The notes under the pieces are model-generated. The model ran no database searches, was not told the origin of the DNA, and saw only the letters and a program-made list of their open reading frames with translations. DNA of 64,000 bases from Ideonella sp. (GTDB taxonomy: Bacteria > Pseudomonadota > Gammaproteobacteria > Burkholderiales > Burkholderiaceae_C): positions 434,001 to 498,000 of the forward strand of contig JABTUY010000004.1 in assembly GCA_015075165.1 (NCBI GenBank), given 5' to 3'. Each line of letters starts with the position of its first letter. The first letter of the stretch is position 1. Shown piece after piece: positions 8,197 through 17,536 of the stretch. Position numbers and translations under genes: made by a program.

Positions 8197-9813
8197 TCAC
8201 GAACCGAAGCGGTGGCGCACGACCGCCGGCTGGTCGGCGTTGACGTGCACCGTCAGCGTCAGCGGCGCGAAATCGGCGTTGCGCACGACGATCGTGTGCT
8301 CGCCCACCGGCAGCTTCAGCTGCGCCAGCGGCGGCGTTACGCCCGCGCTCTTGCCATCGACCTCGATCTGCCCCCACGGTGTCACCGCGAGTTGCACCGT
8401 GCCGGTGCCCACGGGTGCCGGTGCGGGCCTGGCTGCCGCCTTGGCCGCGGCCTCGCGCACCTGGCGTTCACGCGCCTCGCGCGCGGCCTTCTCGCGTTGC
8501 TCGGCGCGGGCGCGCGCGGCGGCTGCCACCTGCGCATGGGCCTCGGCGCTGGCCACCGCAGCGCTGGCCTTGGCCGCCGCCTCGTCGATCGCGGCGGCGG
8601 TTCGGGCGGTGCCGGTGGCGGGCCCTACGCCGGCTGACGCCGGTGTTGCGGGGACCATCGACGACGACGCGGGCGCTGCCGCGACGGCACGCGCGGACTC
8701 AGCCTCGTGCGATTCACCGAGCCATTGCCAGCCGATGCCGGCGCCGATCAGCGTGCCGAGCGCCAGCGTCGCGATCAGCAGGCGGCGCGGGTTGCGAGGC
8801 TGCGGCGACGCAGCCTCGTCGCCGGCAAGGTCGGCCTCCGACTCAATCCAGTCACGCAGCGCCTGCGCCATCTGCCGCGCCGAGCGGTAGCGCTCGCCGG
8901 GCTCGCGCGACAGCGCGCGCATCGCGATCGCCGACAGCGACGTCGGTACCTCGGGCCGCAGATCGTGTGGCGCCTTCGGTTGCCCGCGCTTCACCGCCTC
9001 GACGATCTCGGGCAGCGTGCGGCCGTCGAACGCCTTGCGGTGCGTCAGCAGCTCGTACATCACGACGCCGAGCGAATAGACATCGCAGCGGCGGTCCACC
9101 GTTTCGCCGGCCAGTTGCTCGGGTGCGAGGTAGTGCGGCGAGCCGGCCACCATGCCGTCGAGCGCCGGGCTGTCCTGCCCGTGCGCGACGCGCGCGATGC
9201 CGAAGTCGACCACCTTCGGCACCGTGCGGCCGACCATGAAGATGTTGGCCGGCTTGATGTCGCAGTGGATCACGCCCTTGGAGTGCGCGTAGCTCAGCGC
9301 GTCGGCCACGCGGCGCACGATCTGCGCGGTCTGCGCGATGTCGGGCCGCCAGCCGTTGGCCAGCAGCTGGCGCAGGTCGCGTCCGCGCAGGCGCTCCATC
9401 GCGATGTACACGCCTTGCTCCGACAGGCCGGCATCGTAGACGGTGACGATGTTCGGGTGGTTCAGGCCCGCGGCGGCGCGCGCTTCGTTGAGGAAGAGCG
9501 CGTCGAGCGTCGCGCGGTCGCCGTCGGCCACGCTCAGATGCAGCGTCTTGACCGCGATGGTGCGCGACAGGATCGGGTCGTACGCCGCGTAGACCGTGCC
9601 GAGCCCGCCTTCGCCGAGATGCTGCTTCAGCGCGTAGCGGCCGATGTGGCCGAGCGCCGGCCCGGAGGCCGCCGGGGCGCCGGCGTCGGATGGCGTGCTG
9701 TCGGATGCATCGCCGAGGTTCAGGTCGACGCCGGGATCGGCCGCGGGTTTCGCGTCGTCGCGCGCGGACGGTGGCCCGGCCGGGCGGGGGGCGGCAGGTG
9801 GATTGCGTTGCAC
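8197..9813 (-). CDS. Membrane-anchored Ser/Thr protein kinase with C-terminal PEGA-like domain
   Basis: A 538-residue Hanks-type kinase. A disordered Ala/Pro-rich N-terminus is followed by the kinase domain (about 58-325): glycine loop GEGGLGTVY (67-75), Lys89, Glu110, the catalytic loop HCDIKPAN with Asp185, DFG (203-205) and APEQ. The Arg of the usual HRD is Cys184, so it is a non-RD kinase. A membrane helix at about 345-365 places the C-terminus in the periplasm. A charged Ala/Arg/Glu helix and a PEGA-like beta domain follow (WGQIEVDGKSAGVTPPL). It is likely co-transcribed with the TssQ-like lipoprotein, which suggests control of a secretion system encoded elsewhere. Confidence 0.87.
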   Translation of the reverse strand: MQRNPPAAPRPAGPPSARDDAKPAADPGVDLNLGDASDSTPSDAGAPAASGPALGHIGRYALKQHLGEGGLGTVYAAYDPILSRTIAVKTLHLSVADGDRATLDALFLNEARAAAGLNHPNIVTVYDAGLSEQGVYIAMERLRGRDLRQLLANGWRPDIAQTAQIVRRVADALSYAHSKGVIHCDIKPANIFMVGRTVPKVVDFGIARVAHGQDSPALDGMVAGSPHYLAPEQLAGETVDRRCDVYSLGVVMYELLTHRKAFDGRTLPEIVEAVKRGQPKAPHDLRPEVPTSLSAIAMRALSREPGERYRSARQMAQALRDWIESEADLAGDEAASPQPRNPRRLLIATLALGTLIGAGIGWQWLGESHEAESARAVAAAPASSSMVPATPASAGVGPATGTARTAAAIDEAAAKASAAVASAEAHAQVAAAARARAEQREKAAREARERQVREAAAKAAARPAPAPVGTGTVQLAVTPWGQIEVDGKSAGVTPPLAQLKLPVGEHTIVVRNADFAPLTLTVHVNADQPAVVRHRFGS

Positions 9814-10023
9814 CCTCGGAGCTTAGGTGCGCACACGCCGGCGCAAGCGACAAAAAGCGTGGCGCGCTTCATCCGGGAAACGGTTTGTCACCGGGTGCCG
9901 TTGTGGGGGTGAAATCGGTCACGGTGGCATGACGCCGGTGCCGGCGCGACAGCGCGCAGTGGCGATGCGACCGCACTTGCAGCGGCTGCGTCCGCGCGCT
10001 CGCTGCGCGGATGCGTCACGGCT

Positions 10024-11214
10024 TCACAGCACGTGTTGCAGGCGATCCATGGCCTCCTGCAGCTCGGCCATCGAGCTGGCGAACGACAGCCGCAAGTAGC
10101 GCTCGGGCGCCGCGCGACCGAAATCGCGCCCCGGTGTCAGCGCCACCTGCGCGCGCCGCATCAGGTCGAAGCAGAAGTCCCAGCTGCTGGTGCTGTGCGC
10201 CGAGCAGTCGGCATAGGCGTAGAAGGCGCCGTCGGGCGCCACCGGGGCCGGCAGCGCGAGCCGCTGCAGCGCGTCGACCACGGCGTCGCGGCGCGTGCGC
10301 AGCTCGGTGCGGCGGCGCTCGAACTCGGCGATCGATTCGTCGTCGAAGCACGCCAGCGCCGCATGCTGGGCCGGCGTCGACGGGCAGATGTAGAGGTTCT
10401 GCGCCATGCGCTCGACCGGCGCCACCAGCGACTCGGGCAGCACCAGCCAGCCCAGCCGCCAACCGGTCATGCCGAAGTACTTCGAGAAGCTGTTGACCGA
10501 GACGATCGCATCGTCGTCGTGCATCGTGTGCTCGAGCACCGTGTGGCCGTAGCGCGCGTCGTAGCTCAGGCCGAGATAGATCTCGTCGACCACGCAGACG
10601 CCGCCGCGCCCGCGCACCACGGCTGCGATGCGCGCCAGCTCGGCGGGATCGATCGATGTGCCGGTCGGGTTCGACGGCGTGGCCAGCAGCACGCCGCGCG
10701 TGGCGGCGCCCCAGGCGCGCGCGACCGCGCCGGCATCGAGCTGGAACCGCGTGGCGGCGTCGGTGGTCAGCAGTGTGGCATGGGCGTCGGCGGCGGCCAC
10801 GAAGTGCCGGTTGCACGGGTAGCAGGGGTCGGGCATCAGCACCTCGTCGCCCGACTCGAACAGCACGGCGCAGATCAACTGCAGAGCGGCCGACGCGCCG
10901 GCGGTGACGACGATGCGCCGCGGTGCCACCGCGACGCCGAAGCGCTGCGCATACCACTGCGCAATGCGCTCGCGCAGCGCGGGCAGCCCGGTGGCCTGCG
11001 TGTATTGCGTGCGGCCATCGCGGATCGCGCGCTGCGCGGCCTCGCGCACCCGCGGCGCCGCGCCGAAATCGGGTTCGCCGATGTTCAGGTAGATCATCGG
11101 CCGGCCGCCGCGAGCCGGATCACAGAGGGCACCGGCAGCGACCTGTTGCGCCGCCTTGGCGCACTCCATCACGTAGAACGGCTCGATGTGATCGACGCGG
11201 GTCGACAGCTTCAT
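10024..11214 (-). CDS. Class I/II pyridoxal-phosphate aminotransferase
   Basis: A 396-residue fold-type I aminotransferase. The PLP-binding lysine lies in SVNSFSKYFGMTGWRLGW; other family marks are the AGASAALQL segment, ATPSNPTGT with the PLP-contacting Asn, and DEIYLGLSYD. It transfers an amino group between an amino acid and a 2-oxo acid; the substrate cannot be told from sequence. It lies 24 nt after nusB on the same strand, at the distal end of the riboflavin/nusB cluster. Confidence 0.9.
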   Translation of the reverse strand: MKLSTRVDHIEPFYVMECAKAAQQVAAGALCDPARGGRPMIYLNIGEPDFGAAPRVREAAQRAIRDGRTQYTQATGLPALRERIAQWYAQRFGVAVAPRRIVVTAGASAALQLICAVLFESGDEVLMPDPCYPCNRHFVAAADAHATLLTTDAATRFQLDAGAVARAWGAATRGVLLATPSNPTGTSIDPAELARIAAVVRGRGGVCVVDEIYLGLSYDARYGHTVLEHTMHDDDAIVSVNSFSKYFGMTGWRLGWLVLPESLVAPVERMAQNLYICPSTPAQHAALACFDDESIAEFERRRTELRTRRDAVVDALQRLALPAPVAPDGAFYAYADCSAHSTSSWDFCFDLMRRAQVALTPGRDFGRAAPERYLRLSFASSMAELQEAMDRLQHVL

Positions 11215-11238
11215 CGTCGGGTGCGTCGCACGCGGCTG

Positions 11239-11700
11239 TCAGCCCGCGCGCGGCGTACGCGCCGCGGCCACCTCTTGCGGCCGCAGCTCGGGTGCCAGCT
11301 TGTCGAGCACGCCGTTGACGTACTTGTGCCCATCGGTGCCGCCGAAGGTCTTGGCGAGTTCGACCGCCTCGTTGATCGCCACCTTGTACGGCACGTCGGC
11401 GCAATGCGCGAGTTCGTAGCTGCCGATCATCAGCACGCCGTGCTCCACCGGTGACATCTCGGCGACCTTGCGGTCGGCATGGCGCGCCAGCGCGGCATCG
11501 AGCGCAGCCGCCTCGCGCGCGCAGCCGTGCAGCAGCGCGTCGAAGTGCCGGCTGTCGCAGTGGGCGAAGCCTTCGTGTTCGCGCACGTGGGCGTCGATCG
11601 CCGCCAGGTCGCCGCGGCCGACCAGCCATTCGTACAGACCTTGCAGTGCGAACTCGCGCGCGCGGCGGCGCGCCGACTTGTTGCCCGCCTTGGTGCTCAC
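11239..11700 (-). CDS. nusB: NusB, transcription antitermination factor
   Basis: A 153-residue all-helical RNA-binding protein that acts with NusE (S10) at boxA of rRNA operons. The N-terminus is [18 protein letters not shown] and the C-terminal half holds [31 protein letters not shown], both diagnostic. The start codon is GTG. ribH lies directly upstream, the common ribH-nusB arrangement, but here the gap of 79 bases contains a GC-rich repeat fragment. Confidence 0.95.
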   Translation of the reverse strand: MSTKAGNKSARRRAREFALQGLYEWLVGRGDLAAIDAHVREHEGFAHCDSRHFDALLHGCAREAAALDAALARHADRKVAEMSPVEHGVLMIGSYELAHCADVPYKVAINEAVELAKTFGGTDGHKYVNGVLDKLAPELRPQEVAAARTPRAG

Positions 11701-11779
11701 CGCGCGGCCCCCGCGCTCACAGCGCCCCCCTTGGCGCTGACGCGCTGCGGGGTTGGCGCTTCGGAGCGGCCGTGCGCGC
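11701..11779. repeat. GC-rich repeat fragment in the nusB-ribH gap
   Basis: The gap carries C-runs, short inverted repeats and the 15-mer GCTTCGGAGCGGCCG at 11758-11772, identical to a stretch inside the palindromic insertion of the hyuB-like gene (224-238). This looks like a truncated member of the same dispersed family. It is short and partly degenerate. Confidence 0.45.
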
Positions 11780-12241
11780 TCACAGCTCGCCCATCAGGTT
11801 GGCCATCTCGACCGCCACGCGGGCGGCGTCGCGGCCCTTGTCCTCGACGCGGTCCCAGGCCTGCTGCTCGTTTTCGACCGTGAGGATCGCATTGGCGATC
11901 GGGATCTGGTGGTCGAGCGCGACCCGGCTGACGCCGGCGCCGCTTTCATTGGCCACCAGCTCGAAGTGGTAGGTCTCGCCGCGGATCACGCAGCCGATGG
12001 CCACCAGCGCGTCGAAATCGTCGCTGTCGGCCATGGCCTTCAGCGCGATCGGGATCTCGAGTGCCCCCGGCACGGTCACGTGGGTGACGTGGCGCTCGGC
12101 CACTCCCAGCGCCGCCAGCTCGTAGCGGCACGCCTGCAACATCTTGTCGGTCAGTGCGGTGTTGAAGCGCGCCTGAACGATGCCGACGACCAGACCCTCG
12201 CCATCGAGTCGGGCTGCCTGCCCCTTGTCGGCGTCTTGCAT
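11780..12241 (-). CDS. ribH: 6,7-dimethyl-8-ribityllumazine synthase
   Basis: Penultimate step of riboflavin synthesis: joins the pyrimidine dione and 3,4-dihydroxy-2-butanone 4-phosphate to form lumazine. It has 153 residues and probably assembles as an icosahedral or decameric shell. Visible marks are VGIVQARFN (substrate site), [15 protein letters not shown] and [21 protein letters not shown]. It starts 31 nt after ribBA and belongs to the same transcription unit. Confidence 0.95.
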   Translation of the reverse strand: MQDADKGQAARLDGEGLVVGIVQARFNTALTDKMLQACRYELAALGVAERHVTHVTVPGALEIPIALKAMADSDDFDALVAIGCVIRGETYHFELVANESGAGVSRVALDHQIPIANAILTVENEQQAWDRVEDKGRDAARVAVEMANLMGEL

Positions 12242-12271
12242 CGTGCGCTCGGGGTATCGCGATGTCAGCGG

Positions 12272-13372
12272 TCAGTCGCTGTGGGTGACGAAGCCGGTGA
12301 CCTCGAGGCCATAGCCGGTCATGCTCGGCATGCGCCGCCGGCTACCGAGCAGGCGCATGCGCACGACGCCGAGGTCGCGCAGGATCTGTGCGCCGATGCC
12401 GTAGGTGCGCAGGTCGGCCGCCGAGTTCACCGGGTTCCGCTCGGTGGTGGCGTCGGCCAGGCACTGCGCGCTCAGCGTGGCATTGTCGCCCGAGCAGTTG
12501 AGCAGCACCGCCACGCCGCGCGGAGCGCGCTGCAGCGCCTGCAGCGCGCGCGCCAGCGGCCACGAGTGGCCGGCGGCCGCAGTGTCGAGCAGGTCCATCG
12601 CGGTGAACGGCTCGTGCACGCGCACCAGCACTTCGTCGCTGGGCTGCCAGCGGCCGTGGCCGAGCGCCAGGTGCAGGCCCTGGCTGCGGTCGCGAAAGAT
12701 GGTGCAATGGAACGTGCCGTAGGGTGTGACCAGTTCGCGCTCGCCGCGGCGCTCGATCAAGGTCTCGTTGTGGCTGCGAAACGCGATCAGGTCGGCGATG
12801 GTGCCGATCTTCAGGCCGTGCGCCTGCGCGAAGCGCTCGAGGTCGGGCAGGCGGGCCATGCTGCCGTCGTCGTTCATCACCTCGCAGATCACCGCCGCCG
12901 GCGTCAGGCCCGCCATGCCCGCCAGGTCGCAGCCGGCCTCGGTATGGCCGGCGCGCATCAGCACGCCGCCATCTTGCGCCTGCAGCGGAAAGATGTGGCC
13001 GGGCTGCACGAGATCGGTGGCGCGCGCATCGCGTGCCACCGCCGCCTGCACGGTGCGCGCGCGGTCGGCCGCCGAGATGCCGGTGGTGACGCCGCGTGCG
13101 GCCTCGATCGACACCGTGAACGCCGTGCCGTGCACGGTGCCGTTGCGTGCGGTCATCGGCGGCAGCTGCAGGCGCTCGCAGCGCTCGCGGGTCAGCGTGA
13201 GGCAGATCAGGCCACGGCCATGCTTGGCCATGAAGTTGATGCCCTCGGCGCTCACATGGTCGGCCGCGAGGATCAGGTCGCCCTCGTTCTCGCGGTCTTC
13301 CTCGTCGATCAAGACGATCATCCGGCCGGCGGCCAGCTCGGCGACGAGATCGGGGATCGGGGCGATCGGCAT
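12272..13372 (-). CDS. ribBA: RibBA-type DHBP synthase with degenerate GTP cyclohydrolase II domain
   Basis: A 366-residue protein. Residues 1-200 are 3,4-dihydroxy-2-butanone 4-phosphate synthase: DEEDRENEGDLI, CLTLTRERCERL and RAGHTEAGCDLA carry the metal and substrate residues. The C-terminal half has the length of GTP cyclohydrolase II but lacks the Cys cluster (GDxxxSxRCDC) that binds zinc, reading EPFTAMDLLDTAAAGHS instead. GTP cyclohydrolase II activity is therefore unlikely; this is a known theme in betaproteobacteria. The chosen start (MPIAPIPDL) matches the family; an in-frame start 26 codons upstream exists. Confidence 0.9.
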   Translation of the reverse strand: MPIAPIPDLVAELAAGRMIVLIDEEDRENEGDLILAADHVSAEGINFMAKHGRGLICLTLTRERCERLQLPPMTARNGTVHGTAFTVSIEAARGVTTGISAADRARTVQAAVARDARATDLVQPGHIFPLQAQDGGVLMRAGHTEAGCDLAGMAGLTPAAVICEVMNDDGSMARLPDLERFAQAHGLKIGTIADLIAFRSHNETLIERRGERELVTPYGTFHCTIFRDRSQGLHLALGHGRWQPSDEVLVRVHEPFTAMDLLDTAAAGHSWPLARALQALQRAPRGVAVLLNCSGDNATLSAQCLADATTERNPVNSAADLRTYGIGAQILRDLGVVRMRLLGSRRRMPSMTGYGLEVTGFVTHSD

Positions 13373-13474
13373 GGGGCCGATTGTAGGTGGCCGCGCCTGC
13401 GGCACCGCTGCGCATCGACGTCGCAGCAGGCCATTGCTCCATGCGGGCACGGCGCGCGCGCCGCGTCGTGCCGC

Positions 13475-14230
13475 TCAGCGCGACTTCTTGATCCAGCCCA
13501 GCCAGCCGCTCGATTGCGTGGAGGGCTCCTTGCGCGCGGCCGGGTGCATGCGCAGCACCATCAGGCCCGACAGCAAGTACAGGCCGTTGAGCAGGCGCAC
13601 CGCGCGATCGACCGTCATGCCCGGCCAACGCGAGATGGCACGCAATGAAGCCGTTTCGCGCCGCAGACGCTGGATGACCGGCCCGAGCGCGCCCGAGACG
13701 GCCAACGAGCCGAGGTGGAAGTCCGGCGAGATGCGGTAGGCGGCGCTGCCGGAGATCTCGTCGATCAGCGTGCCACGCGGGCCATGCAGGCCCAGCGCCC
13801 ACAGCAACGGGTCGAGCGGGCGGTAGTGCCGTTCTTCGGCCACGCGCTCGGACATGAAGTGGCCCGGCGCGCGCACGCCGGGCGGCTCGACGCTGTGCAC
13901 GTGCAGCTCGCGCATGCCGCCTTCCTTCACCTCGCGCGTGAAATCGCGCGGCGAGTGGTACAGCCGCTCGCGCGGGAACACCGTGATCGGCCACACCAGG
14001 CCGCGGTGCAGCACGTAGACCAGCGCGGCCTCGCGGTGGCGCATGCAGGCGGCGAGGACTTCCATGGCGTCCGATCCTTCGCGCGAGTACTCGAGCCTGG
14101 CCAGCTCGCTGACCAGCGTGGTCGGCAGCACGGTCGGGCCGCTGAGCTTGTTGTAGCCGCTGTGGCCGGTGTCGAGGCGGATGCGTTCGAACTCGCTGAT
14201 CCGCCAGAGCGTGGAGCTGTCGAAATCCAT
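13475..14230 (-). CDS. Conserved-looking protein of unknown function within the riboflavin cluster
   Basis: A 251-residue protein I do not recognise. The start at MDFDSSTLW is supported by a GGGAGGT ribosome site 9 nt upstream; the frame also runs further upstream but without such a site. It has no signal peptide. One hydrophobic stretch (LLNGLYLLSGLMVLRM) lies near residues 217-232, followed by a basic tail ending WIKKSR. The central part reads as a globular alpha/beta protein. It sits between ribE and ribBA on the same strand, so co-expression is likely, but no enzymatic motif is visible. Confidence 0.75.
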   Translation of the reverse strand: MDFDSSTLWRISEFERIRLDTGHSGYNKLSGPTVLPTTLVSELARLEYSREGSDAMEVLAACMRHREAALVYVLHRGLVWPITVFPRERLYHSPRDFTREVKEGGMRELHVHSVEPPGVRAPGHFMSERVAEERHYRPLDPLLWALGLHGPRGTLIDEISGSAAYRISPDFHLGSLAVSGALGPVIQRLRRETASLRAISRWPGMTVDRAVRLLNGLYLLSGLMVLRMHPAARKEPSTQSSGWLGWIKKSR

Positions 14231-14453
14231 GGGTCTGAGCACCTCCCGAGCCAGCGCCCCCGCAACCCCGCGTTCGCGGGGGGTTGGCGGGAATACTAAG
14301 CGATCGCTCGTGCCGCTGGGCTCTTCCGATTGGGATCGGCGGCTCCCAAACGTGGGGTTGTGCCGGTGTCGCCGCGTCATCGGCGCCGCCGGTTGCATCG
14401 CGGCCGTGACCGGCTGCGTCGCGTGGCGACCGGGCCGCGGACTCCGGAGCCGG

Positions 14454-15077
14454 TCAGTGGCGAGGTGCGGTCACCAGCCGCTCGACATAGCGGGCGATCA
14501 GGTCGACCTCGAGGTTCACGCGCGCGCCGACGGCCAGCTCGCCGAGCGTGGTGTTCGACAGCGTGTGCGGCACGAGGTTGATCGAGGCGAGGCAACCTTG
14601 CGGACCGTCGGCGACCCGGTTGACGGTCAGGCTGACACCGTTGACGACCAGGCTGCCCTTCTCGGCGACGAAACGTGCGAGTTCGAGCGGGCATTGCACG
14701 ACGAGCTCGGTGGACTCGCCCACCGCCGTGATGGCAGCGATGCTGCCGATGCCGTCGACGTGGCCGCTGACCAGGTGGCCGCCCAGCCGATCGCCCGCGC
14801 GCAACGCCAGTTCGAGATTCACCCGGCCGGGGCGGTCGAGCCCGCTGGTGCGAGCCAGGCTCTCGCCCGAGATGTCGACCTCGAATCGGGCCTTCGAGGC
14901 GTCGAACCGCACCACCGTCATGCAGGCGCCGTTCAACGCGATGCTGTCGCCCCGGGCCACGTCGTCGAGGTAACCGGGCGGCGTCTCGAGCGTCAGCCGC
15001 AGCCCGAAGTCCGCGCCATGGCCCAGCGGCTGCGCGTCGACGATTCGGCCGACGGCGGTGACGATGCCGGTGAACAT
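14454..15077 (-). CDS. ribE: Riboflavin synthase, alpha chain
   Basis: Dismutates two lumazine molecules to riboflavin and the pyrimidine dione. It has 207 residues, starting with the hallmark MFTGIV and containing two homologous lumazine-binding barrels: 1-97 with ALNGACMTVV, and 98-200 with GSLVVNGVSLTVN. It follows ribD with a 44-nt gap on the same strand. Confidence 0.96.
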   Translation of the reverse strand: MFTGIVTAVGRIVDAQPLGHGADFGLRLTLETPPGYLDDVARGDSIALNGACMTVVRFDASKARFEVDISGESLARTSGLDRPGRVNLELALRAGDRLGGHLVSGHVDGIGSIAAITAVGESTELVVQCPLELARFVAEKGSLVVNGVSLTVNRVADGPQGCLASINLVPHTLSNTTLGELAVGARVNLEVDLIARYVERLVTAPRH

Positions 15078-15121
15078 GGTTCGATTCTCTCAGGCTGGGC
15101 GACGGTGGCGCTTGGGTTGGC

Positions 15122-16249
15122 TCAAGCCAGCGACTCGGCGCGGCCGGGCGGTCTGAGCAGCAGCCGCAGGTCGTCGCCGCAGCGCTCGATGCTCTCGAAG
15201 CGCAACGCCGGCGCGGCCGCCAGCTCGGCCAGCGCTGGCGTGGCCGCCATGCCCAGCCCCGGCCCGAGCAGCCGCGGGGCGAGGTACACCAGCCACTCGT
15301 CGATCCGGTCGGCTGCCAGCAGCGCAGCATTCAACCGGGCACCGCCTTCGACATGCAACTCGTTGATGCCGCGCGCTGCGAGGTCGCGCAGCGCGGCCTC
15401 GAGGTCGACCGCGCCATCGGCGCCACCGCACTCGACGACCTCGACACCGCGCCGCCGCAGCGCGGCCGCGGGGTCGACGGCGCCTTGGGCGCAGTACACC
15501 AGCACGCTGCCGGGCGGATCGAAGATGCGCGCTGTGGCCGGTGCGCGCAGGCGCGAGTCGAGCACCACGCGCAGCGGTTGCAGCTCGGTGGCCACCTCGC
15601 GCACGTCGAGCCGCGGGTTGTCGGCCAGCACCGTGCCGACACCGGTGAGCACGGCGCCGGCGCGTTGCCGCCAGCGGTGACCGTCGCGCCGAGCGGCCGG
15701 CCCGGTGATCCACTGGCTGCGCCCATCGGCCAGCGCGGTGCGTCCGTCGAGCGACGCCGCCACCTTCACGCGCACCCACGGCCGCGCGCGCCGCATGCGC
15801 GAGACGAAGCCGATGTTCAGCTCCCGCGCCTCGCGTGCGATGTCGCCGTCGACCAGCACCACGTCGATCCCGGCGTTGCGCAGGCGCTGCAACCCGGCCC
15901 CGCAGACCAGCGGATTCGCGTCGACCATCGCGATGACGACACGGCGCAGCCCGGCATCGATCAAGGCATCGCAGCACGGCGGTGTGCGGCCGTGGTGCGA
16001 ACACGGCTCGAGCGTCACCCATGCCGTGCCACCACGCAGATCGGCGCCGACCTGCGCCGCGGCCTGCAGGGCGGCCACCTCCGCATGGGCCTGGCCGGCG
16101 CGCTGCGTGGCTCCATCGCCGACGATGCGGCCTTGCGCGTCGGCCAGCACGCAGCCGACGCGCGGGTTCGGCTCGCTGCGGCCGATCGCCGTGCGGGCCA
16201 GCTCCAGTGCGCGCCGCAGTGCGGTGTCGTCCTGCTCGTCGAGCGGCAT
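15122..16249 (-). CDS. ribD: RibD, bifunctional pyrimidine deaminase/reductase
   Basis: A 375-residue bifunctional enzyme for two early riboflavin steps. The N-terminal deaminase domain has the zinc motifs HAEVAAL and PCSHHGRTPPC. The C-terminal reductase domain (from about 150) contains VAASLDGRTAL and the NADPH-binding region with ELHVEGGARLNAALL. It is the first gene of the rib cluster, 55 nt after the minor pilin operon. I saw no FMN riboswitch upstream. Confidence 0.95.
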   Translation of the reverse strand: MPLDEQDDTALRRALELARTAIGRSEPNPRVGCVLADAQGRIVGDGATQRAGQAHAEVAALQAAAQVGADLRGGTAWVTLEPCSHHGRTPPCCDALIDAGLRRVVIAMVDANPLVCGAGLQRLRNAGIDVVLVDGDIAREARELNIGFVSRMRRARPWVRVKVAASLDGRTALADGRSQWITGPAARRDGHRWRQRAGAVLTGVGTVLADNPRLDVREVATELQPLRVVLDSRLRAPATARIFDPPGSVLVYCAQGAVDPAAALRRRGVEVVECGGADGAVDLEAALRDLAARGINELHVEGGARLNAALLAADRIDEWLVYLAPRLLGPGLGMAATPALAELAAAPALRFESIERCGDDLRLLLRPPGRAESLA

Positions 16250-16304
16250 GTCGACGGGCAGTCTAGCGCCGGCGTCGCGGTGCTGGGCGGGCGCCGCTGC
16301 GACG

Positions 16305-17534
16305 CTACGGCGCCGGCTGGTGCTGCAGCGTGTTGCTGTTGATGAAGTCGCCGCTCGCCGGGTTGGCCGCCACGTCGGTCGGACAGCTCTTGCTCGACGA
16401 GATGACGACGAAGTTCTGGTTGGTCAGGTTGCCGCTCACGTCGCTGTAGTTGCGCGGGTGCTCGACGTTGGGCACGCCCTGCGCATCGCTGCTGGCCGTG
16501 GTGTAGCGGCAGACGCGGTAGCGGTCGGCACCACTGCTGTCGCTGATCTGCCAGGTGACATCGCTGCCGCCGATGTGGGTGCGCAACGGTACGACTGACG
16601 TGATGCCAGACCAGCGCGCGGCGGCGTTCGACATGATGACGCAGTAGTACGCCGCGAGTCGCTGCGTGCCGTCGAAGGTGGAGGCGTAGTTGGCATCGTC
16701 GAGGCAGAACGAGCCGCTCGGGTGGCCACTGCTGGTCAGATCGAGGTCCATGACGAGGCGCAGTGCAGGGCCCGGCGGGTCTTCGACGTCGTTCGCCGTC
16801 AGGGCACCACCGCCGCTGCGCCGCTGGAAGCGCACGTAGCCGCTGAGGAACTGGCCGACGATGGTGTCGCTGCACGAGGCGATGTCCGTCATCGTGATGG
16901 TGTCGTTCGAGGTGTCGTAGCCGAAGTTGCACACTCCGGTGACGACGCCGGTGATGTTGTTGAAGACGATCGCCATGCGCGGTTCCAGCGGCGGCACGAA
17001 CGCGCTGACGTCGCCCAGCTGACGCGCCAGCGGTGGAATCGACGGATGCCGGCCGAGCGGCCTGCGCACCGGGCCGACCGCGGCGGTGCCCGGTCGCACC
17101 GCCAGCGTGCCCGACAGCGCCGGTGCCGCGCCGGCGATCGCGCTGGCCAGCACCACCTGCTGTCCGGCGTTGGAGCGATCGGTCCAGCGCACGGTGACGC
17201 GCAACACCTTGGCCGGCGGGTCGGCCGAGGTGACGACCTCGCTTTGCACGCTGTAGGTGGTGTTGGTCACCGGCCCGTCGACGGCGACCGGGCCGGCGTT
17301 GACGATCGCGTCGTTGTAGCCGCCGCTGCCTTCGATGGTGGTGAAGGCGCGCCGTGCCTCGATGGTCTCCTGCGCGATGCGCGTGGCCTCGGTGCGCTGC
17401 TTGGCCACCTCGGCGTTCAGACGCAGCGTCGATTGCACGCCGACGACCGCCAGCATGCCGAAGGCCATCACGGCCAGCGCCACCATCGCCTCGACCAGCG
17501 AGACGCCGCGCGAAGTGCAACGTGTGTTCAGCAT
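16305..17534 (-). CDS. pilV: PilV-like type IV minor pilin, unusually long
   Basis: A prepilin with the cleavage site RG|VSLVEAMVALAVMAFGMLAVV (mature residue +5 is Glu), the class III signal processed by PilD. Minor pilins of this type prime pilus assembly in the inner membrane. At 409 residues it is much longer than the usual PilV of about 150-200. The extra C-terminal part is Cys- and Ser/Thr-rich and begins at about residue 175. It is the last gene of the six-gene pilin operon and starts 2 nt after pilX ends. Confidence 0.8.
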   Translation of the reverse strand: MLNTRCTSRGVSLVEAMVALAVMAFGMLAVVGVQSTLRLNAEVAKQRTEATRIAQETIEARRAFTTIEGSGGYNDAIVNAGPVAVDGPVTNTTYSVQSEVVTSADPPAKVLRVTVRWTDRSNAGQQVVLASAIAGAAPALSGTLAVRPGTAAVGPVRRPLGRHPSIPPLARQLGDVSAFVPPLEPRMAIVFNNITGVVTGVCNFGYDTSNDTITMTDIASCSDTIVGQFLSGYVRFQRRSGGGALTANDVEDPPGPALRLVMDLDLTSSGHPSGSFCLDDANYASTFDGTQRLAAYYCVIMSNAAARWSGITSVVPLRTHIGGSDVTWQISDSSGADRYRVCRYTTASSDAQGVPNVEHPRNYSDVSGNLTNQNFVVISSSKSCPTDVAANPASGDFINSNTLQHQPAP

Positions 17535-17536
17535 GA

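Noticed and set aside
16250..16304. FMN riboswitch before ribD
   Set aside because: The gap is 55 bases and lacks the conserved RFN sequence blocks.
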